DNA from: Nostoc sp. CHAB 5715
Lineage (GTDB): Bacteria; Cyanobacteriota; Cyanobacteriia; Cyanobacteriales; Nostocaceae
Assembly (NCBI RefSeq): GCF_020829685.1
Contig: NZ_JAIVFR010000220.1
Coordinates: 1-8,641, forward strand
Direction of reading: 5' to 3'
DNA: 8,641 nucleotides
Of the stretch, positions 5,683 to 8,641 are shown piece by piece. A program made the position numbers and the translations under genes. Every line of letters begins with the position of its first letter. The first letter of the stretch is position 1. The notes below the pieces were generated by a model. It saw only the letters and a list, made by a program, of their open reading frames with translations, had not been told where the DNA came from and ran no database searches.

Positions 5683-6525
5683 ATGCCTCTTCACAAACTT
5701 GAACATTTTGACCCCAACTATCGAGAAACTTTTGACGGAGACGACGTTAAAGCTCTGGATCTTTACACTGAAGGAGGAGACAGAGTTGGCTCAGTGGCGG
5801 ATGTTTTAGTTGATGATCATGGCCATTTCCGGTATTTAGTTATTGATACAAGCTCAGATTTTTTGGGTAAGAAAATATTACTACCAATTGGTCTTTCCCG
5901 GATAGACTATCCTGCAAGACGCGTCTATGTTGATGGATTAAGCAGACACCAAGTAGAAGGTTTAGTCGAGTACAGAGAAAACATGGTCGTTGATCATGAT
6001 TACGAAGAAAATGTCCGTAGTGTATTTCGTTCTCCAAGTAGCGGTGTAACTTACGATCGCAATACATATAATTACGAAACAGAACCAGCTTTATACGGGT
6101 TGAATAATCAAGATAATCAAACTTTTAAACTCTATGAAGAACGATTAATTGCCAGCAAACAGCGCATTAAAACTGGAGAAGTAACAGTTGGTAAGCACAT
6201 TGAAACAGAAACAGCAAGCGTTACAGTACCTATTCAAAAAGAACGAGTTATAATTGAGCGACTTGTGCCAACAGAAGCAGGAAAGACTGTAGATTCCAAT
6301 GAACTTAAGTTCCAAGAAGGAGAAGTAGCACGTATAGAAGTGTACGAAGAAACGCCTGAGATACGTAAAGAAGCCTTTGTGCGTGAAGAAGTCAGAGTTA
6401 AGAAAGTAGTAGAACGGGACACTGTGGAAGCACAAGACACCATTCGTCGAGAAGAGTTAGATGTTGATACTGAGGGTAATTTACAGATTCAGGAACATGG
6501 TACAACTACACATGAAGCTATTTAA
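5683..6525 (+). CDS. AvaK-like protein: PRC barrel plus DUF2382 (YsnF/AvaK domain), copy 1
   Basis: This 280-aa soluble protein has no signal peptide. Residues ~20-95 form a PRC-barrel domain (VGSVADVLVDDHGHFRYLVI, then KKILLPIGLSRIDY). A linker rich in Tyr, Asn and Ser follows at ~110-140. Residues ~150-262 are DUF2382: YEERLIASKQRIKTGEVTVG and VARIEVYEETPEIRKEAFVR, then KVVERDTVEAQDTIRREELD. This family takes its name from Bacillus YsnF and Anabaena AvaK, the latter described as an akinete marker. The biochemical role is unknown; charged, repetitive strands suggest a structural or stress protein. The start is fixed by alignment with the paralogue (PLHKLEHFDPNYRETF versus VLYKLQDFEPNYRDTF). 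No Shine-Dalgarno precedes this ATG closely; the strong one is 62 nt upstream. The gene is followed by a terminator at 6574. Confidence 0.93.
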   Translation: MPLHKLEHFDPNYRETFDGDDVKALDLYTEGGDRVGSVADVLVDDHGHFRYLVIDTSSDFLGKKILLPIGLSRIDYPARRVYVDGLSRHQVEGLVEYRENMVVDHDYEENVRSVFRSPSSGVTYDRNTYNYETEPALYGLNNQDNQTFKLYEERLIASKQRIKTGEVTVGKHIETETASVTVPIQKERVIIERLVPTEAGKTVDSNELKFQEGEVARIEVYEETPEIRKEAFVREEVRVKKVVERDTVEAQDTIRREELDVDTEGNLQIQEHGTTTHEAI

Positions 6526-6573
6526 GTAGCTGGTCAATAAGTTTGTTTGGTAGACTTATCTGAAATAATCATG

Positions 6574-6609
6574 CAGGCAAAGTTAATTTTTATCTCTGCC
6601 TGTGTTTTT
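6574..6609 (+). terminator. Probable intrinsic terminator of AvaK-like copy 1
   Basis: CAGGCA (6574-6579) pairs with TGCCTG (6597-6602); the stem can extend inward (AGTTAA with TTATCT) with two mismatches. It is followed by TGTTTTTG. It lies about 50 nt after the stop codon. It suggests that the two AvaK-like genes are transcribed separately. Confidence 0.65.
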
Positions 6610-6641
6610 GTATTAAACAACAAGATTCCCGATTTCTCTAA

Positions 6642-6767
6642 TATCATGTCCGCCTGATTAGTTATGATTCAGTGTATCTGTGCAAGAACCTGAAAATTTC
6701 TCTCCCTGCTCCCAGCAAGAACTGCCCCCTTGCAGTCCTAATGATAAGTCTTTAGCTGGACATGATA
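6642..6767. mobile_element. TATCATGTCCGC MITE, copy B (126 bp, TAA-flanked)
   Basis: The left end TATCATGTCCGC (6642-6653) faces the right end GGACATGATA (6758-6767). TAA flanks both sides (6639-6641 and 6768-6770). The left 30 bases match copy A at 4014 with two differences; the interior is unrelated. It lies in the gene-free 6526-6973, which otherwise holds a terminator and the leader of copy 2. Confidence 0.8.
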
Positions 6768-6884
6768 TAAGAAGCCGGGAATTTAACGTTTTAAAAAATT
6801 TACATTAGTAACGATATAGAAAGGTAAAATTTCTTTGTGCCATCATAAAATATCTATAACTTTTGATTATTGAACTTTTGAAAG

Positions 6885-6905
6885 AATTCATTCGCCAGAA
6901 GGAGG
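6885..6905 (+). promoter_or_regulatory. Conserved AvaK leader motif, copy 2 (ATTCATTCGCCAGAAGGAGG)
   Basis: This is the same motif as at 5600-5620, with two substitutions, again ending in AGGAGG. Here an ATG does follow at ideal spacing (6913) but opens only a 6-codon frame. The AvaK start is 68 nt beyond the motif. ATAAAATATCT (6845-6855) precedes it. Confidence 0.6.
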
Positions 6906-6912
6906 TAAACAA

Positions 6913-6933
6913 ATGATTAAATGTCTAACTTAG
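6913..6933 (+). other. Six-codon upstream ORF (MIKCLT) with a perfect Shine-Dalgarno
   Basis: ATG ATT AAA TGT CTA ACT TAG starts 7 nt after AGGAGG (6900-6905), a near-ideal initiation site. It ends 40 nt before the true AvaK-like start at 6974. It could be a leader peptide or a relic of a former start. Copy 1 has no ATG in the equivalent place, so it is not conserved between the two leaders. Confidence 0.4.
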
Positions 6934-6973
6934 TTAATAGGAGATGGTAAAGAAAATTTTCGAGGAAAATATA

Positions 6974-7867
6974 ATGGTTCTGTACAAATTACAAGATTTT
7001 GAGCCTAACTACCGCGATACCTTTGAAGGTCGTGATCTTAATGGACTTGGCGTTTATACACAAGGAACTGATGAAAAAGTTGGTACTGTCAGCGATGTTT
7101 TAGTGGATGAAGAAGGTCATTTCCGCTATCTAGTCGTTGATTTAGGCTTCTGGATTTTTGGTAAAAAAGTGTTACTACCAATTGGTCGTGCCCGTATCGA
7201 CTATAATGTTGATCGCGTCTACACAATTGGCTTGACTAGAGAGCAAGCAGAAGATTTACCTGAATTCAATGAGCGTCAAACGCTTGATTATGATTATGAA
7301 GAAAGGGTGCGTGGGGTATATCGCCAACCCGCAGACTACATTCAACCTGTAGATGCATTATTCCCATTGGAAGCGACATCACCAGTGGATACAACCTATC
7401 AGCAGCCGGTTACGCCAACTTACAATCGTGATAGCTACAATTACGAACAAGAGCCTTCTTTATTCGGGTTAAATGAGCAAGATCATCAAACTCTGAGATT
7501 GTATGAAGAACGACTAATTGCCAGTAAACGCCGCCAAAAAACTGGAGAAGTAACGATTGGCAAGCACGTTGAGACTGATACTGCACGGGTTTCAGTGCCA
7601 GTAGAAAGAGAGCGAGTTGTGATTGAGCGTGTAACTCCAGCAGATGCAGGTACTGCCATTTCTGGGCGCGAAGCAGACTTCCGTGAAGGCGAAGTTGCTC
7701 GCGTAGAAATCTATGAAGAAACTCCTGAAGTTCGCAAAGAAGCATTTTTGCGTGAAGAAGTCAGAGTTAGAAAAGTGGTGGATCAAGACACAGTTGAAAC
7801 TCAAGAAACCGTCCGTCGTGAAGAGTTAGATGTGAATTCTGGTAATCTTCCCGTTGAAGAACGCTAA
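6974..7867 (+). CDS. AvaK-like protein: PRC barrel plus DUF2382, copy 2
   Basis: This 297-aa protein is a paralogue of the 5683-6525 gene. The PRC barrel occupies ~20-95 (KVGTVSDVLVDEEGHFRYLV, KKVLLPIGRARIDY). DUF2382 occupies ~176-287 (YEERLIASKRRQKTGEVTIG, VARVEIYEETPEVRKEAFLR, TVETQETVRREELD). The linker is ~20 residues longer than in copy 1 and rich in Pro, Thr and Gln (~118-150). A start at 6944 would add ten residues (MVKKIFEENI), but ATG 6974 is preferred. It has GAGG (6962-6965) eight bases upstream and aligns with the start of copy 1, whereas GGAG touches the 6944 ATG directly. As with AvaK in Anabaena, expression in resting or stressed cells is possible but not shown by the sequence. 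Confidence 0.93.
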   Translation: MVLYKLQDFEPNYRDTFEGRDLNGLGVYTQGTDEKVGTVSDVLVDEEGHFRYLVVDLGFWIFGKKVLLPIGRARIDYNVDRVYTIGLTREQAEDLPEFNERQTLDYDYEERVRGVYRQPADYIQPVDALFPLEATSPVDTTYQQPVTPTYNRDSYNYEQEPSLFGLNEQDHQTLRLYEERLIASKRRQKTGEVTIGKHVETDTARVSVPVERERVVIERVTPADAGTAISGREADFREGEVARVEIYEETPEVRKEAFLREEVRVRKVVDQDTVETQETVRREELDVNSGNLPVEER

Positions 7868-7874
7868 ATAACAA

Positions 7875-7899
7875 AGTCATTAGTTAGCAACTAATGACT
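7875..7899 (+). terminator. Strong hairpin after AvaK-like copy 2
   Basis: AGTCATTAGTT (7875-7885) pairs perfectly with AACTAATGACT (7889-7899) around a 3-nt loop, only 8 nt after the stop codon. The following sequence is AT-rich (AATAATTAATT) but has no real T-run. It may act as a terminator or mRNA 3'-end stabiliser. Confidence 0.6.
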
Positions 7900-7919
7900 A
7901 ATAATTAATTCGACACAGT

Positions 7920-7951
7920 ACAGGTGAGGCTGTAAAATTAGCTTTACCTGT
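7920..7951 (+). terminator. Second hairpin with G-U pairs after AvaK-like copy 2
   Basis: ACAGGTGAGGCT (7920-7931) can pair over all 12 positions with AGCTTTACCTGT (7940-7951) if two G-U pairs are allowed, with loop GTAAAATT. The G-U pairs favour formation in + strand RNA. There is no T-run after it. Confidence 0.45.
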
Positions 7952-8108
7952 GCTTCCAATAACTAATACAACTTTAGATTTTGGATTGCGAATATTCTCT
8001 GAATATGAGTTAGATAAATACATCGATCGCAAACATTTTCTAAATGGTATTTAGATGATTGATACATTTAATTTAGCTAACTAGAAAACAGTTCATAAAC
8101 TTTGCACT

Positions 8109-8525
8109 ATGAATAGCCAACCGATGATAAAAAACATTGGACAGGCGAACTCTGACTCTCAGACTAGCACCTCATTAACGGATTTAAGAAAGAAGGTAAG
8201 CAATTTTGCTGTATTCGATCCACAAGGTCAGCTAGTAGGAGTAGTTCATGATTTAATTGTGGATGCTAATCGTCGATTAAACCTAGTTATATCTAACCAG
8301 GTGAATCAAGAAAGTCTAGAATATGGTCAGCAGTTAGCTGATAAACATCCTTCTTTATTTCGGTTGCAGAGCCAGAGAATAAAAAAAATAGACAAGCCGA
8401 CTAAATCTGTTTTCATAGACTTAAATAAATCAGAAATCGAATATATGCCTGAATATTTAGAAACAGAAACACCAGGCGAGGGCACACTATCAGAAAACTC
8501 AACTGAGCAATTAGTGAAGTTGTGA
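8109..8525 (+). CDS. Small PRC-barrel-like protein
   Basis: This 138-aa protein has a polar N-terminus (~1-21). Residues ~22-115 resemble a PRC barrel: [40 protein letters not shown], and a closing strand [19 protein letters not shown]. The order of elements parallels the barrels of the two upstream AvaK-like proteins (VGxVxDVLVD, RYLVID), but DUF2382 is absent and identity is low. The tail is acidic and unstructured. No Shine-Dalgarno is evident before ATG 8109; an internal ATG at residue 6 is an alternative. The last codons (EQLVKL, stop 8523-8525) overlap, in another reading frame, sequence that belongs to an aquaporin gene, so the C-terminus was probably acquired by a rearrangement. The PRC call is moderate; function is unknown. 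Confidence 0.75.
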   Translation: MNSQPMIKNIGQANSDSQTSTSLTDLRKKVSNFAVFDPQGQLVGVVHDLIVDANRRLNLVISNQVNQESLEYGQQLADKHPSLFRLQSQRIKKIDKPTKSVFIDLNKSEIEYMPEYLETETPGEGTLSENSTEQLVKL

Positions 8526-8641
8526 TGACTTTCATGTTTCTGCTGATTATTTTGGGTGTAACTGACAGCCGTGCTCCTAAAGGATTTGCACCACTGGCAA
8601 TTGGTTTTGGACTCACTTTGATTCACCTGATTAGCATTCCT
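8507..8641 (+). pseudogene. aqpZ: 5'-truncated aquaporin Z (MIP family), runs off the right edge
   Basis: In the frame starting at 8507 the DNA reads [20 protein letters not shown], then [20 protein letters not shown] and LISIP at the window edge. This closely resembles the fifth transmembrane region and following loop of AqpZ (E. coli: LLVIHGATDKFAPAGFAPIA, then [14 protein letters not shown]). Water or small-solute channels of this family are ~230 aa with six membrane helices and two NPA motifs. Here the first ~130 residues are missing: an in-frame TGA lies at 8504-8506 and upstream DNA is a PRC-barrel gene in another frame. The second NPA would fall just beyond the edge. ATG 8525-8527 overlaps the PRC stop (TGATG), so a half-length product by translational coupling is conceivable; a pseudogene is more likely. 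Confidence 0.8.

Noticed and set aside
6145..6443. Minus-strand frames inside the AvaK-like genes (also 7410-7804)
   Set aside because: They are antisense shadows of DUF2382 coding sequence, rich in Phe, Ser and Cys with no recognisable domain.
6944..6973. N-terminal extension of AvaK-like copy 2 from ATG 6944
   Set aside because: GGAG directly abuts this ATG, while ATG 6974 has GAGG at 8-nt spacing and aligns with the paralogue's start.
8327..8626. Minus-strand frames over the PRC/aquaporin junction
   Set aside because: They are antisense to clear PRC and aquaporin coding sequence.
1..8641. A defence, toxin-antitoxin or biosynthetic system
   Set aside because: No nuclease, toxin, antitoxin, transposase, synthase or regulator families are visible; the unusual content is repeat architecture and leader sequences.

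Overview
The window looks like chromosomal DNA of a filamentous, heterocyst-type cyanobacterium (Nostoc/Anabaena relatives). This rests on moderate-to-low GC intergenic DNA, two HIP1 octamers (GCGATCGC at 2451 and 3291), tandem TCCCTAC heptamers, many short palindromic dispersed repeats, and the protein families present (AvaK-type PRC/DUF2382 proteins, a PEP-CTERM protein, a glycosidase-RmlD fusion). All genes recognised are on the + strand.

Layout: (a) 2-751 is the 3' end of a methyl-accepting chemotaxis protein gene. (b) 749-1119 is a TA-flanked MITE-like element whose first base completes the MCP stop codon; a second inverted-repeat element is nested inside it and carries a 2x42 bp tandem duplication. 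(c) 1194-3488 encodes a 764-aa fusion of a GH1-like glycosidase and an RmlD-type sugar-nucleotide reductase; two stretches resembling dispersed repeats are read through in frame at the domain junction. (d) 3489-4660 has no convincing gene. It holds a 13-copy 21-bp minisatellite inside one arm of a 19-bp perfect inverted repeat, a TAA-flanked MITE with a GC-rich folded core, a half-copy of the TATAGGAC element and a possible operator/promoter. (e) 4661-5305 encodes a secreted PEP-CTERM-type protein. (f) 5364-5492 is a complete TATAGGAC element with heptamers. (g) 5683-6525 and 6974-7867 are tandem paralogues with an N-terminal PRC barrel and C-terminal DUF2382 (YsnF/AvaK). They share a leader motif containing a strong Shine-Dalgarno sequence 60-70 nt ahead of the true start, and a second TAA-flanked MITE lies between them. 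(h) 8109-8525 encodes a small PRC-barrel-like protein whose last codons overlap, in another frame, a 5'-truncated aquaporin Z gene running off the right edge.

Working together: the three PRC-barrel genes form a same-strand cluster whose best known relative (AvaK) is an akinete marker, so a stress or resting-cell role is a reasonable inference, not shown here. The other genes look like independent transcription units separated by mobile repeat debris. I see no complete transposase, RNA gene, CRISPR array or defence system. The most informative signals are the repeat architectures, the conserved AvaK leaders and the PRC/aquaporin junction.
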